64,000 bases of DNA, from assembly GCF_009857605.1 (NCBI RefSeq), contig NZ_WWCT01000003.1:248001-312000 (forward strand), written 5' to 3'. The DNA comes from Duganella levis (GTDB taxonomy: Bacteria > Pseudomonadota > Gammaproteobacteria > Burkholderiales > Burkholderiaceae_D). Of the stretch, positions 1-8,152 are shown piece by piece (the stretch's first letter is position 1; each line of letters begins with the position of its first letter). The notes below the pieces were generated by a model. It searched no databases. It had not been told where the DNA came from and worked only from the letters and a program-made list of their open reading frames with translations. The position numbers and the translations under genes were made by a program.

Positions 1-272
1 ATCACCAGCGGCAGGCCCAGCGCGTCGGCAGCAGCCTGGCGCGTGTGATCGTCCGGCGTGGCGCCGATGCCGCCGCAGCAGAACACGATGTCGTCAGTAG
101 CAAAAGTGCGTTGCAGCGTGGCCGTGATGCGGGCCGGATCGTCCGGCAGAACCTCGGCCCAGGTCAGCTGCAGGCCGCGCGCCGCCAGCATCTGCACGAC
201 TTTGGGGAAATGCTGGTCGACGCGCCTGCCCGACAGGATTTCGTCGCCAATGATGATGAGTCCGATTGCCAT
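1..272 (-). CDS. CinA-like molybdopterin-binding domain protein (3' end outside window)
   Basis: Only the first 90 codons are in the window; the gene runs off the left edge. The start is the ATG at 272, three bases after the stop of the EI24 gene. The protein opens with AIGLIIIGDEILSGRRVDQH and has CCGGIGATPDDHTRQAAADA at about residues 65-84, the two signature stretches of the MoaB/Mog/CinA fold (GDEIL and GGxGxTxDD). Family members bind molybdopterin-like nucleotides, or act in NMN/pyridine nucleotide repair when fused to the CinA deamidase domain. Whether a C-terminal CinA domain is present cannot be seen. It is the last visible gene of a five-gene operon and is likely translationally coupled to the gene before it. 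Confidence 0.85.
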   Translation of the reverse strand, partial: MAIGLIIIGDEILSGRRVDQHFPKVVQMLAARGLQLTWAEVLPDDPARITATLQRTFATDDIVFCCGGIGATPDDHTRQAAADALGLPLV

Positions 273-275
273 CGT

Positions 276-1088
276 CTATTCCTTTTCTATGACTTCCTGA
301 GCTCGCAACCGCGCCAGCGCATCCAGGCAATAGTACGCGAACCACAAGCCGGTAAAGATAAAAATCAGTACATACAGCCAGATCGAGACGGCCGCGAGGA
401 ACGGGAACATCACCACCGCCATCACGCCGCCCAGCCAGATCGCGCCCGGCAATGCGCCGGCCGCGCCCGATACCACGCCGATCACCAGCAGGCGCCAGCG
501 GTGTTCGCGCAGGATCTGCTGGCGTTCCTCGGTGCTGGCGTAATCGGCCAGCGTGTCGTACACCATCACGCGGCAGGTCAGCCAGCCCCACAGCAGCGCC
601 TGCACCAGCACCGCCAGCGGCGGGAAGGCGTACAGCGGCAAGGTCAGTATCCACAGGCCGATGAAAATCGCCATGCCGCCCAGCGCCACGCCGACGCTGC
701 CCACAATCGAACCGCCCTTGCGCTGCTCCAGCTGCGGATAGTGACGCAGGCCGACATGGCGGCCGATCAGCGGCATCGCCACCACGCCGATGAAAATCAG
801 TGCGGTCAGTATCATCAACGGTAGCAGCGCCAGCATGGCGATCAGCGGCACCACCACCGAGGTCAGCGTGTCCAGCCCCAGGCTGCGTAGCCAGCTGGTG
901 CTGGTGGCGAACAGATTATGGTCGGCAAACTGCGCATGCAGGTAATCGACCAGAGGCTGCAGGTAGAAATACAGCGCCACCGCCCAGACGCCCAGCGCCA
1001 ACAGGAAGGGAACGATGCTCATCATCAGCATCTTGCCGTGCCATTGGGACAGGAAAGCGCGGCCCCATGCGCGGAAAACGTTACTCAT
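276..1088 (-). CDS. EI24 domain-containing integral membrane protein
   Basis: A 270-residue polytopic membrane protein with hydrophobic stretches at about residues 20-45, 78-105, 130-160, 163-180 and 205-255. The arrangement, with an amphipathic N-terminus (SNVFRAWGRAFLSQWHGKML) and a long C-terminal double helix, fits the EI24/CysZ-like family. CysZ is a sulfate channel in enterics, but family membership does not prove that substrate, and no cys genes are nearby. Its ATG at 1088 shares one base with the stop of the sterol-desaturase gene, so the two are almost certainly translated from one mRNA. The exact function is unknown. Confidence 0.8.
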   Translation of the reverse strand: MSNVFRAWGRAFLSQWHGKMLMMSIVPFLLALGVWAVALYFYLQPLVDYLHAQFADHNLFATSTSWLRSLGLDTLTSVVVPLIAMLALLPLMILTALIFIGVVAMPLIGRHVGLRHYPQLEQRKGGSIVGSVGVALGGMAIFIGLWILTLPLYAFPPLAVLVQALLWGWLTCRVMVYDTLADYASTEERQQILREHRWRLLVIGVVSGAAGALPGAIWLGGVMAVVMFPFLAAVSIWLYVLIFIFTGLWFAYYCLDALARLRAQEVIEKE

Positions 1089-2050
1089 CAGACGACATCC
1101 TTACGTGCGTATTCAATCATGCGGCGCAGGCCCAACGCCTGCTGCGACCAGAAGCCACGGCCGTAGTCGCGGCCTTCCAGCTGGTCGCGGATGCCGGTGG
1201 CGACAAACTGCGGCGTGAAATTGGCGGTGCGGAAAATGATGTCCCAGACCGGCAGCAGCACGGCAAAATTGCAGCCGCCCAGCTTGCCATCCTCGTTTTC
1301 GTGGCCGGCGCCGATGGCATGGTGCATGCGGTGATAGCGCGGCGACACCAGCAGCCGCTCGCCCAGCCAGCCGAAATGGATGCGGACGTTGGCGTGTTGC
1401 AGGCTCTGCAAAATGCGCGACACCGACACCAGCATCACATACTGCGCCGGCTCCACGCCGATGCCCAGCGAGATCACGCCCATATAAACGTCGCGCAGCA
1501 GGTCGTCGAGAATGTGGTTGCGGTCGTCGCTCCACAGGTTCATGTTCTGCTGGCTGTGGTGCAGGCCGTGCAGGCCCCACCACCAGTTGAAGTGGTGCGA
1601 GGCGCGGTGATACCAGTAATCGAAGAAATCCAGCACCACGAAATAGACGGCGAAGGCAGCCAGCGGGCTGATGCCCGGCCACAGCGATTCCAGGTTAAAT
1701 GGATGGAAGCCGTCAAAGCGCAGCCAGCCGGCCAGCCCGTCCATCAGCGGATCGAGCGTAAAGAAGATCAGCACCGAGAACACGCCGATCCGGTGCAGCA
1801 CGGTGTACAGGAAATCGTTCCAGCGCGCGCGCGGATCGGTGATCTGCTGCGCCGGAATCAGCGACTCCAGCGGCCGCAGCACCAGGAACAGCAGCGCCAG
1901 TTCCAGCAAGCCGATCAACAGCCACTCGGTGCCCTCGAACGCGTCTTCGACGAATGCGCCGAAGCCGAGCTGGAACACCAGCGGCTGGATCGCCGTTTCA
2001 AACAACCAGCCCTGCGCCACGCCCAGCCAGTCAGAGATTGCTTCTATCAT
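1088..2050 (-). CDS. Sterol desaturase / fatty acid hydroxylase family membrane protein
   Basis: A 320-residue di-iron membrane oxygenase. The His clusters of the family are all present: HRASHH and HGLHHSQQ in the middle, and RYHRMHH toward the C-terminus. These residues hold the two irons that hydroxylate or desaturate a lipid substrate at the membrane. Hydrophobic helices lie at about residues 40-60, 90-110 and 130-150. The ATG at 2050 overlaps the stop of the deacetylase gene in an ATGA arrangement. Bacterial members act on sterols, hopanoids, carotenoids or ornithine lipids; nothing here fixes the substrate. Its coupling to a deacetylase and a beta-propeller suggests envelope modification, which is inference. 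Confidence 0.88.
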   Translation of the reverse strand: MIEAISDWLGVAQGWLFETAIQPLVFQLGFGAFVEDAFEGTEWLLIGLLELALLFLVLRPLESLIPAQQITDPRARWNDFLYTVLHRIGVFSVLIFFTLDPLMDGLAGWLRFDGFHPFNLESLWPGISPLAAFAVYFVVLDFFDYWYHRASHHFNWWWGLHGLHHSQQNMNLWSDDRNHILDDLLRDVYMGVISLGIGVEPAQYVMLVSVSRILQSLQHANVRIHFGWLGERLLVSPRYHRMHHAIGAGHENEDGKLGGCNFAVLLPVWDIIFRTANFTPQFVATGIRDQLEGRDYGRGFWSQQALGLRRMIEYARKDVV

Positions 2051-2802
2051 TTTTTATAATCCGGATGCTCGCGCAGCGTGGCAAAGCACATGCCCTTCTG
2101 CTCAAGCCCGCTAATCAGAGGTTCAAGATTGGCCGGCGCCCACGCATCCTTGCGCGACCAGATGCCCATATGGATCAGCACAATATCGCCGCCGCGCAGG
2201 TCGCGCAACGACTTCTGCAAAAGTACCGCATTCGGATACTTTTCGCTCGACAGTTCATCGCCCGAGAAGCCGGCCGGCGACCAGCCCACATGCGCGTAGC
2301 CGCAGGTCTTGCCGATGTCCAGCAGGCGTGGCGAGGTGCGGCCGGCCGGCGCGCGCCACAGCGGATCGAGATGCGCGCCGGTCAATTCGACAAAGCGTTG
2401 GTCGACGCGCTTGAGCTGCTCGCAATACTGCTGCGGCGTCCAGCTGACCAGCTTGCCGGCCTGCGGGCCGAAGCCGGGCTTGACCATCACCGCGCCGTCG
2501 GCGCCGTCGCGCGCGAACACCGCGTGGTCCCAGGTGTGCGTGCCGACCGCATGGCCCTCCGTCACCCGCGCCTTCCAGTACGCAGACCAGGACGGATCGA
2601 GCGAATAATCGCCGCGCACGGTTTTCTCGTTGGCGAGGAAGAAAGTGGCTTTGATCTTGTGGCGGTTCAGCGTATCGGCAATCAGTTCGGCCTGCGACTG
2701 GCTGCCGGTGTCGAAGGTCAGGTAGACCGTGCCTTTGCACGCTGGCGCCGCCTGCAACGGCGCCGCCAGCATCAACATGATCAGGGCCGCGGCGCGCTTC
2801 AT
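2047..2802 (-). CDS. Polysaccharide deacetylase family protein, secreted
   Basis: A 251-residue protein with a cleavable signal peptide (MKRAAALIMLMLAAPLQA) and a NodB-like carbohydrate esterase fold. The first motif reads TFDTGS rather than the usual TFDDG, and the second metal-binding motif reads HTWDH (HxxxH), so the metal site appears to keep the Asp and the two His. RAPAGRTSP at about residue 160 corresponds to motif 3 (RxPxG/Y). It probably removes acetyl groups from an envelope polysaccharide or peptidoglycan in the periplasm. The second Asp of TFDDG is replaced by Thr. The gene starts at the ATG that overlaps the upstream stop by one base (TGATG). Confidence 0.85.
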   Translation of the reverse strand: MKRAAALIMLMLAAPLQAAPACKGTVYLTFDTGSQSQAELIADTLNRHKIKATFFLANEKTVRGDYSLDPSWSAYWKARVTEGHAVGTHTWDHAVFARDGADGAVMVKPGFGPQAGKLVSWTPQQYCEQLKRVDQRFVELTGAHLDPLWRAPAGRTSPRLLDIGKTCGYAHVGWSPAGFSGDELSSEKYPNAVLLQKSLRDLRGGDIVLIHMGIWSRKDAWAPANLEPLISGLEQKGMCFATLREHPDYKK

Positions 2803-3755
2803 CAGCGTTGTGCGGAGTTAAAGAAGAACACGCCATGCGGCGAACGGCCGACCGGAATCGTCTTGATCACTTTGCGGCTTTGCAGGTCGATCACCGCCAC
2901 TTTTTTAATCCAGCGCAGCGTCACCCACATGGTCTTGCCGTCGTCGGTGATTTCCATGCAGTCCGGGCCGCCGGGCACGTTGATCTGGCCGACGTTTTCC
3001 AATGTCTTCTGATCAATGATGTTGATCGAATTGGAAACACGGTTGGAGACGTAGGTATAACGGCCATCGCCAGCCGAACGGAAATTGTGCGCGCCCATGC
3101 CGGTCTTGATGCGCTTGACGGTTTTCTGCGCTTTCCAGTCGATCACTTCCACGTAGTCGCTGCCCATGATGCCGACCAGCAGATAATTATCGTCCGGCGT
3201 CATGGCGATACCGGCTGGCAGCTTGCCGACCGGCAGCGTCCACTTGACGGTCTGTGTGGTCAGGTCGATGGCGCTGACCTGGTCGCTGCCCTGCTGGGTG
3301 ATGAACACCATATTGCTGGCGGCGTTGAACGCCATGTGGCTCGGCAGCTTGGCCAGCGGCAGGCGCTTGGCCAGCGTCATATTGGCGCCGTCGTATTTAT
3401 ACAGGTCGACGCGGTCCAGCCGCAGCGAGTTCGACACGAACCACTTCTGGTCCGGCGAAAAGCCGATCTGGTACGGGTCGAGGATATTCTTGATGGTGCG
3501 CTGTGGCTGGCCGGTTTTCGGATCGAGGAAAATCAGCTCGTTGCCGACCGAACTGGCGACGATCAGCGATTTATTGTCCGGCGTCGCCATCAGGTGGTGC
3601 GGCTCCTTGCCGACCGGGATGGTGTTCAGATCCTTGTAGGTCGCCTGGTCCAGCAACTGCACGGTAGCGTCGCGGGAATTAAGGACTACGACGACATTGG
3701 CCTGGGCGGCGCCGAAGGCCATCAGGATGCTGGAGAAAACAAAACTGCGGAGCAT
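2802..3755 (-). CDS. YncE/YVTN-type beta-propeller protein, periplasmic
   Basis: A 317-residue protein with an N-terminal signal peptide (MLRSFVFSSILMAFGAAQAN) followed by repeated 40-45 residue blades with the YVTN-like pattern, for example VSNRVSNSINIIDQKTLENV and IPVGRSPHGVFFFNSAQ. These propellers usually serve as periplasmic binding or scaffold proteins. The start at 3755 is the ATG giving a clean signal peptide; a TTG at 3779 in the same frame would add eight residues. It is the first gene of the five-gene minus-strand operon and is divergent from the FKBP gene, so the operon promoter should lie in 3756-3888. Confidence 0.82.
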   Translation of the reverse strand: MLRSFVFSSILMAFGAAQANVVVVLNSRDATVQLLDQATYKDLNTIPVGKEPHHLMATPDNKSLIVASSVGNELIFLDPKTGQPQRTIKNILDPYQIGFSPDQKWFVSNSLRLDRVDLYKYDGANMTLAKRLPLAKLPSHMAFNAASNMVFITQQGSDQVSAIDLTTQTVKWTLPVGKLPAGIAMTPDDNYLLVGIMGSDYVEVIDWKAQKTVKRIKTGMGAHNFRSAGDGRYTYVSNRVSNSINIIDQKTLENVGQINVPGGPDCMEITDDGKTMWVTLRWIKKVAVIDLQSRKVIKTIPVGRSPHGVFFFNSAQR

Positions 3756-3888
3756 GGAGAAAATCGCCGATATGAACAAAGTCTTATTTTACGTGCAAAC
3801 CAGACACAGGCGAGACGAAAGCCGACAAATCTTCATGGGAACTGTGGCCCTGCTACAATTCTGCCCTGTTTCTAATGAAAGGAAGATC

Positions 3889-4245
3889 ATGTCCACTATT
3901 ACTACCGACTCCGGCCTGCAATACATCGAACTGACCGTAGGCGAAGGCGAAGAAGCCAAAGCCGGCAACAACGTCACCGTGCATTACACCGGCTGGCTGC
4001 AAAACGACGACGGCAGCAAGGGTTCGAAATTTGATTCGAGCAAAGACCGCAACGATCCATTCGAGTTCGCCCTGGGCGCCGGCATGGTCATCCGCGGTTG
4101 GGACGAAGGCGTGCAAGGCATGAAGATTGGCGGCGCTCGCCAGCTGATCATTCCAGCCGAACTGGGCTACGGCTCGCGCGGCGCCGGCGGCGTCATCCCA
4201 CCAAACGCAACGCTGATTTTTGACGTTGAACTGCTGGGCGTTTAA
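3889..4245 (+). CDS. FKBP-type peptidyl-prolyl cis-trans isomerase
   Basis: A 118-residue single-domain FKBP starting MSTITTDSGLQYIELTVGEG. The start is the ATG at 3889, preceded by a good ribosome binding site (AAAGGAAG); the same open frame extends upstream but does not look coding. Conserved FKBP elements are VTVHYTGWL, FDSSKDRNDPFEFALG, MVIRGWDEGVQGMKIGG, AELGYG and IPPNATLIFDVELL. It catalyses proline isomerisation during protein folding; with no signal peptide it should be cytoplasmic. A TACAAT -10-like hexamer at 3854-3859 may be part of its promoter. It is monocistronic. Confidence 0.95.
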   Translation: MSTITTDSGLQYIELTVGEGEEAKAGNNVTVHYTGWLQNDDGSKGSKFDSSKDRNDPFEFALGAGMVIRGWDEGVQGMKIGGARQLIIPAELGYGSRGAGGVIPPNATLIFDVELLGV

Positions 4246-4267
4246 GCCAGCTTAGCAAGCCACAGCT

Positions 4268-5050
4268 TTAGCGCTGCCAGTTCCTGCGCAGCGCTTCAAG
4301 CTCTGCTCGCGTGTCGAGCATGCCGCCGACGATGCGCTGGTCGATCGCTTCCAGCAGCGCCGTCGGCATCTCGGTTCCCGCCATGCGGTAGCCGCCGGTC
4401 GACGGCATCGGCCGCGCATTCTGCACCAGCACCGGTATCCGCCACTCCTCGCTGGCGCGACAAGCAATCCCCACCAGATCCTGCGTCATCCCCACCAGCG
4501 TAAAGCTGCGGCAGTACGTCCCCTCGTTCGACAGGAAACTCAGACCCACGCGCACCTCGCCTTCGGACTGCGCCGCAGCGCCGCCCAGTTGCTGGCTCAA
4601 GACCGCCGCCAGCTTACCCTGCGCCACCAGCCAGCCATTGCGGCTGACCACTTCGGTCGGCACCGGCGCCGGCTCGCCGCTGAACCAGTTCGGCTGCCAC
4701 TTGGCCAGACCAAACTTGCCAGCCGCCAGACCCAGCACCATCACCAGTCCCAGCGCACTCCATTCCAGCCAGCTCCAGCGCCGCCGCGTGGCCTTGCGCA
4801 CCGCCTGCTGCGCGGCCAGACGCTGCGCCCGCACCGCCGCCAGCTGCACCACATTGGCGCCCTGGCGCGCGCGCCCTCCAGACGGATTGCGCTGATCGGC
4901 GTAGACCCCTTCGTCGCGCGCCGCGCGCAGCCGCGCCACCCGGCGCACCAGGCTGCTGTCATGGCGCATGGCGAGTTCGACCTGCTGGCGGGTCTCCTCG
5001 TCCAGTTCGCCATCGGCATACGCCATCAGTGTCTCGTCTGAAAAGCTCAT
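4268..5050 (-). CDS. Anti-sigma factor-like single-pass membrane protein
   Basis: A 260-residue protein. The N-terminus (FSDETLMAYADGELDEETRQ) is typical of anti-sigma domains that bind ECF sigma factors, but the Cys/His zinc-site residues of ZAS members are not evident. A single membrane helix lies at about residues 98-116 (WSALGLVMVLGLAAGKFGL) after a basic stretch, leaving a periplasmic C-terminal half. Most such genes sit directly after their sigma factor gene; here the neighbours are FKBP and HU, so the cognate sigma is not in this region. Start at the ATG at 5050, with AAGGA upstream. The anti-sigma role is inferred from the N-terminal motif and topology. Confidence 0.7.
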   Translation of the reverse strand: MSFSDETLMAYADGELDEETRQQVELAMRHDSSLVRRVARLRAARDEGVYADQRNPSGGRARQGANVVQLAAVRAQRLAAQQAVRKATRRRWSWLEWSALGLVMVLGLAAGKFGLAKWQPNWFSGEPAPVPTEVVSRNGWLVAQGKLAAVLSQQLGGAAAQSEGEVRVGLSFLSNEGTYCRSFTLVGMTQDLVGIACRASEEWRIPVLVQNARPMPSTGGYRMAGTEMPTALLEAIDQRIVGGMLDTRAELEALRRNWQR

Positions 5051-5266
5051 CTTCGCTGTCCTTTATGCGTTCAATCATAAACCTTTTTTGCTTGGAATGC
5101 GGTTTTACAGAAAGCGCAGAAACCCTTTAAATACAAGGCCTTGTTCGCGCTGCAGCGCAGCGAGGCAGCGACTACAAGGCTTGCTTCATCAAGAGTTCGT
5201 ACAGAAACCATTACTTTTAACAATATTTATGCTAATCTGCGCGCTCCAATAACCAAGGAGGTAGTA

Positions 5267-5554
5267 ATGAAAAAAGGCGAACTGATTGCAGAATTTGCGA
5301 AACGCACCGAGCTGTCCGCTGCTGCCGCCAACGGCGCAGTGAACACCCTGATCGCCATCATCACCGAGCGTCTGAAAAAAGGCGACACGGTAGGCATCAC
5401 CGGCTTCGGCACCTTCTCCGTAGCCAAACGCGCTGCACGCAAAGGCCGCAATCCCGCAACCGGCGAAGCGATCAAGATCGCTGCGTCGAAAACCCCGAAA
5501 TTCTCGGCTGGCGCCACGCTGAAATCGGCTGTCAACCCGACGAAGAAGAAGTAA
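5267..5554 (+). CDS. HU family DNA-binding protein
   Basis: A 95-residue histone-like protein. The ATG at 5267 is preceded by a strong AAGGAGG ribosome binding site, which decides the start over a longer upstream extension. The signature GFGTFSVAKRAARKGRNPAT followed by GEAIKI is the beta-arm of HU/IHF proteins, with the conserved RNP tip. The C-terminus ends in the lysine-rich tail NPTKKK. It bends and compacts DNA as a homo- or heterodimer. It is monocistronic and followed by a large terminator hairpin at 5594-5642. Confidence 0.95.
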   Translation: MKKGELIAEFAKRTELSAAAANGAVNTLIAIITERLKKGDTVGITGFGTFSVAKRAARKGRNPATGEAIKIAASKTPKFSAGATLKSAVNPTKKK

Positions 5555-5593
5555 TTCTTCCGGAGTTTTACGCGTGCCCGCAAGGGCACCGGA

Positions 5594-5642
5594 AACGGCG
5601 GTTCATGCGGGATCATTCCCGGCATGGCCGCCGTTCTGTTTT
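5594..5642 (+). terminator. Rho-independent terminator after the HU gene
   Basis: Long interrupted stem: AACGGCGG (5594-5601) pairs with CCGCCGTT (5628-5635), with an inner CATGC/GCATG stem, followed by CTGTTTT. A smaller GTGCCC-GCAA-GGGCAC hairpin lies just before it at 5574-5589. Confidence 0.75.
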
Positions 5643-5717
5643 GGAGCGCGCACTCTAGCGGCTTTTGCCATGGCTGCGGTTATGATGGTGCATCCCATTC
5701 ACAGCCAGGAGTTAGGT

Positions 5718-5969
5718 ATGAGTTTGCAAGAACAGTTTGAACAAGCACAGGCGGACTCGAAGAATCTGTCGGAGCGTCCGGACAATCTCACGCTGCTGAA
5801 AATCTATGCGCTGTTCAAGCAGGCATCGAGCGGCGACGCCTCCGGCGAGCGTCCCGGCATGACCGACTTCGTCGGCCGCGCCAAGTTCGACGCATGGGCC
5901 GAGCTGAAAGGCAAAACCCAGGACGAAGCGAAACAGCTGTACATCGACCTGATCGAAGAACTGAAGTAA
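5718..5969 (+). CDS. Acyl-CoA-binding protein
   Basis: An 83-residue protein matching the ACBP family along its whole length. The start is the ATG at 5718 with CAGGAG upstream. Landmarks are FEQAQADSKNLSERPDN, LLKIYALFKQASSGDA (the YxxFKQA motif), and KFDAWAELKGKTQDEAKQLY (the KxxAW motif), which form the four-helix bundle and the CoA-contacting Tyr and Lys residues. It binds medium and long chain acyl-CoA in the cytoplasm and buffers the pool. Bacterial ACBPs are uncommon overall but frequent in Burkholderiales. It is monocistronic, between two terminators. Confidence 0.93.
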   Translation: MSLQEQFEQAQADSKNLSERPDNLTLLKIYALFKQASSGDASGERPGMTDFVGRAKFDAWAELKGKTQDEAKQLYIDLIEELK

Positions 5970-5980
5970 TACTGACACAT

Positions 5981-6013
5981 AAAAAAAGGCCCGTTCGGGC
6001 CTTTTATTTTTTA
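5981..6013 (+). terminator. Terminator after the acyl-CoA-binding protein gene
   Basis: AAAAGGCCCG-TT-CGGGCCTTTT stem followed by a T-rich run. A-rich on one side and T-rich on the other, it can work in both directions and also ends the convergent gene at 6011-6289. Confidence 0.85.
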
Positions 6014-6289
6014 GACAACAAACACTTTCCGCATCTTCTCGGCCACCTTGGCCTCGATCTGCGCCGCCATCATGCTGATCGGGAAGCCCAGCTCCAGTTG
6101 CAGCCGCGCCTGATGCGGCAGCAGGCTCAGCGAACCGCTGACGCCGCTGCGCTCGAAGCGCAGCACATCGCCCTCCCAGCGGCAGGCCAGTTCGAATTGT
6201 TCGGCCAGTTTGTCGGCCACTTGTTGGGCGGCCGCGCGTGCCTGCTCCGGCGCCAGGTGGTGTTCCTGGACGATGTTGATGTCCGCCAT
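6011..6289 (-). CDS. Polyhydroxyalkanoic acid system family protein
   Basis: A 92-residue cytoplasmic protein starting MADINIVQEHHL at the ATG at 6289, with an AGGAG ribosome binding site; an upstream in-frame extension to 6424 has no such site. The pattern HHLAPEQARAAAQQVADKLA followed by a beta-rich core (WEGDVLRFERSGVSGSLSL) and a C-terminal helix (AAQIEAKVAEKMRKVF) matches the small PHA-system family found in Proteobacteria. It is thought to be associated with PHA granules; its biochemical role is not established. A PHA depolymerase gene lies about 2 kb away at 8193. Confidence 0.8.
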   Translation of the reverse strand: MADINIVQEHHLAPEQARAAAQQVADKLAEQFELACRWEGDVLRFERSGVSGSLSLLPHQARLQLELGFPISMMAAQIEAKVAEKMRKVFVV

Positions 6290-6397
6290 GCGGCTCTCCT
6301 GCTCTGAATGACAAAGCCGCCATGATGCCAGTTGCGCCCCGCCCGCGCCAGTCCACAACGGCAGGGGCGAAGTGTTTCGCCATCCCCGAATGAATTT

Positions 6398-6420
6398 GCT
6401 TATATGTATTGTATATAAGC
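6398..6420. promoter_or_regulatory. Perfect inverted repeat between PHA-system gene and fdxA
   Basis: GCTTATAT (6398-6405), seven-base spacer, ATATAAGC (6413-6420). It lies just upstream of the fdxA -35 element and in the divergent intergenic region, so an operator for either gene is possible. No regulator can be named. Confidence 0.4.
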
Positions 6421-6425
6421 CCAAT

Positions 6426-6454
6426 TTGTGAGAAATAGCGAATTACCTTAAAAT
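6426..6454 (+). promoter_or_regulatory. Sigma70-type promoter for fdxA
   Basis: TTGTGA (6426-6431), 17-base spacer, TAAAAT (6449-6454), about 75 bases before the fdxA start. Confidence 0.55.
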
Positions 6455-6530
6455 ACAGTGCTTTGCCAAGGTTAGCCAGGCAACTGCCCCGCCGCCGACG
6501 CTACTGCACACCAACATTGATAGGACTGTT

Positions 6531-6854
6531 ATGACCCACGTTGTCACCGAATCTTGCATCGCTTGCCGTTACACGGACTGCGTCGATGTTTGCCCGGTAG
6601 ATTGTTTCCGCCAAGGCCCCAACTTCCTCGCCATTGACCCGGACGAGTGCATCGACTGCGCCGTCTGCGTGGCCGAATGCCCGGTCAACGCCATCTACGC
6701 CGAAGAGGATGTCCCAGGCGACCAGCAACAATTCATCAAGATCAACGTCGATCTGGCACGCAAATGGCCTTCGATCACCAAGACTATTCCTGCGCTGCCG
6801 GATGCGGAACAGTTCAAGGACGTCAAAGAAAAACTGCAGCTGCTGGCACGCTAA
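6531..6854 (+). CDS. fdxA: Ferredoxin FdxA, [3Fe-4S][4Fe-4S] type
   Basis: A 107-residue 7Fe ferredoxin. The first cluster region is CIACRYTDCVDVCPVDC and the second is CIDCAVCVAECPV. Cys9, Cys17 and Cys50 are the expected ligands of the 3Fe cluster, and Cys21, Cys40, Cys43 and Cys46 those of the 4Fe cluster, following the Azotobacter ferredoxin I pattern. It carries single electrons at low potential in the cytoplasm. The gene is followed after 49 bases by a ferredoxin/flavodoxin-NADP reductase gene, its probable redox partner. Confidence 0.95.
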   Translation: MTHVVTESCIACRYTDCVDVCPVDCFRQGPNFLAIDPDECIDCAVCVAECPVNAIYAEEDVPGDQQQFIKINVDLARKWPSITKTIPALPDAEQFKDVKEKLQLLAR

Positions 6855-6903
6855 GACGCTGCCGGCATTGACGCTGCACTATTGAAAACACAGGAAAACA
6901 CGT

Positions 6904-7971
6904 ATGAATAGCACCGTTACACCTACTGGCGTCATCGAAGCCGATGCCGTCATCATTGGCGCCGGCCCGGTCGGCCTGTTCCAGGTCTTCGAACTGGGTC
7001 TGCTGGAAATCAAGGCCCATGTCATCGACTCGCTGGGCGCCGTGGGCGGGCAGTGCGTGGAACTGTATCCGGACAAGCCGATCTACGACATCCCGGCCGT
7101 GCCATCGTGCACCGGCCAGGAACTGACCGACAACCTGCTCAAGCAGATCGAACCGTTCGAGCCAACCTTCCACCTGGGTCAGGAAGTGACCAAGGTCGAG
7201 CGCCGCGACGACGGCCGCTTTGACGTGGAAACCACGGCCGGCACCCAGTTCATCGCCAAAACCATCTTCATCGCCGCCGGCGTCGGCTCGTTCCAGGCCC
7301 GCACGCTGAAGGTGGACGGCATCGACGTGTTCGAAGGCAGCCAGCTGCACTACAAGGTCAAAGACCCGGCGCAATTCGAAGGCAAGAACCTGGTCATCTG
7401 CGGCGGCGGCGACTCCGCGCTGGACTGGGCCCTGAACTTCGTCGGCAAGGCCGAATCGGTGGTGCTGCTGCACCGTCGCGACGACTTCCGCGCCGCGCCA
7501 GCCTCGGTCGCCAAGATGAAAGCCCTGTGCGACGACTACGAAATGCAGCTGCTGATCGGCACCGCCACCGGCTTCGAAACCTCGGCCGACGGCAAGCTGG
7601 AGCACCTGAAAGTGACCGCCGCCGACGGCGTGACCCGCCGCGTGCCGCTGGACATGCTGCTGGTGTTCTACGGCCTGTCGCCAAAACTGGGCCCGATCGC
7701 GGAATGGGGCCTGGACATCGAGCGCCGCCAGCTGAAAGTGCAAAACACCGAGAAGTTCGAAACCAACGTGCCGGGCATCTTCGCCGTGGGTGACATCAAC
7801 ACCTACCCAGGCAAGAAAAAGCTGATCCTGTCGGGCTTCCACGAAGCCGCGCTGGCCGCTTTCGGCGCCGCGCCGTACATCTTCCCGGACAAGAAGATCC
7901 ACATGCAGTACACCACCACCTCGCCGAAACTGCACAAGGTGCTGGGCGTGGAAACCCCAGTGTTCGACTAA
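6904..7971 (+). CDS. Ferredoxin--NADP reductase, thioredoxin reductase-like type
   Basis: A 355-residue flavoprotein with an FAD-binding motif near the N-terminus ([17 protein letters not shown]), the NADPH-binding motif [17 protein letters not shown] at about residue 160, and the C-terminal FAD motif [18 protein letters not shown]. It lacks the CxxC redox pair of thioredoxin reductase, as expected for FNRs of this class. [18 protein letters not shown] is typical of the family. It moves electrons between NADPH and ferredoxin. Position after fdxA supports one operon closed by the terminator at 8001. Confidence 0.93.
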   Translation: MNSTVTPTGVIEADAVIIGAGPVGLFQVFELGLLEIKAHVIDSLGAVGGQCVELYPDKPIYDIPAVPSCTGQELTDNLLKQIEPFEPTFHLGQEVTKVERRDDGRFDVETTAGTQFIAKTIFIAAGVGSFQARTLKVDGIDVFEGSQLHYKVKDPAQFEGKNLVICGGGDSALDWALNFVGKAESVVLLHRRDDFRAAPASVAKMKALCDDYEMQLLIGTATGFETSADGKLEHLKVTAADGVTRRVPLDMLLVFYGLSPKLGPIAEWGLDIERRQLKVQNTEKFETNVPGIFAVGDINTYPGKKKLILSGFHEAALAAFGAAPYIFPDKKIHMQYTTTSPKLHKVLGVETPVFD

Positions 7972-8000
7972 GCACCGAACTCGGGCAACTGTCCTACAAG

Positions 8001-8026
8001 AAAGCAGCGGAAACGCTGCTTTTTTT
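8001..8026 (+). terminator. Terminator after the fdxA-reductase operon
   Basis: AAAGCAGCG-GAAA-CGCTGCTTT stem with a GNRA-like loop, followed by further T residues. Confidence 0.88.
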
Positions 8027-8106
8027 ATGCCCGTCGCAGTATTATTCTTTCTTATAAGATTGTCTGTGGATAGTACGTAGCCTTGCTTCAAGGTACGTGG
8101 AAATGC

Positions 8107-8134
8107 TTTACGCCAAAAACACAGCGCCTATAAT
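8107..8134 (+). promoter_or_regulatory. Likely promoter of phaZ
   Basis: TTTACG (8107-8112), 16-base spacer, perfect TATAAT (8129-8134). Confidence 0.45.
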
Positions 8135-8152
8135 TTGGCTTATGATGTCATA

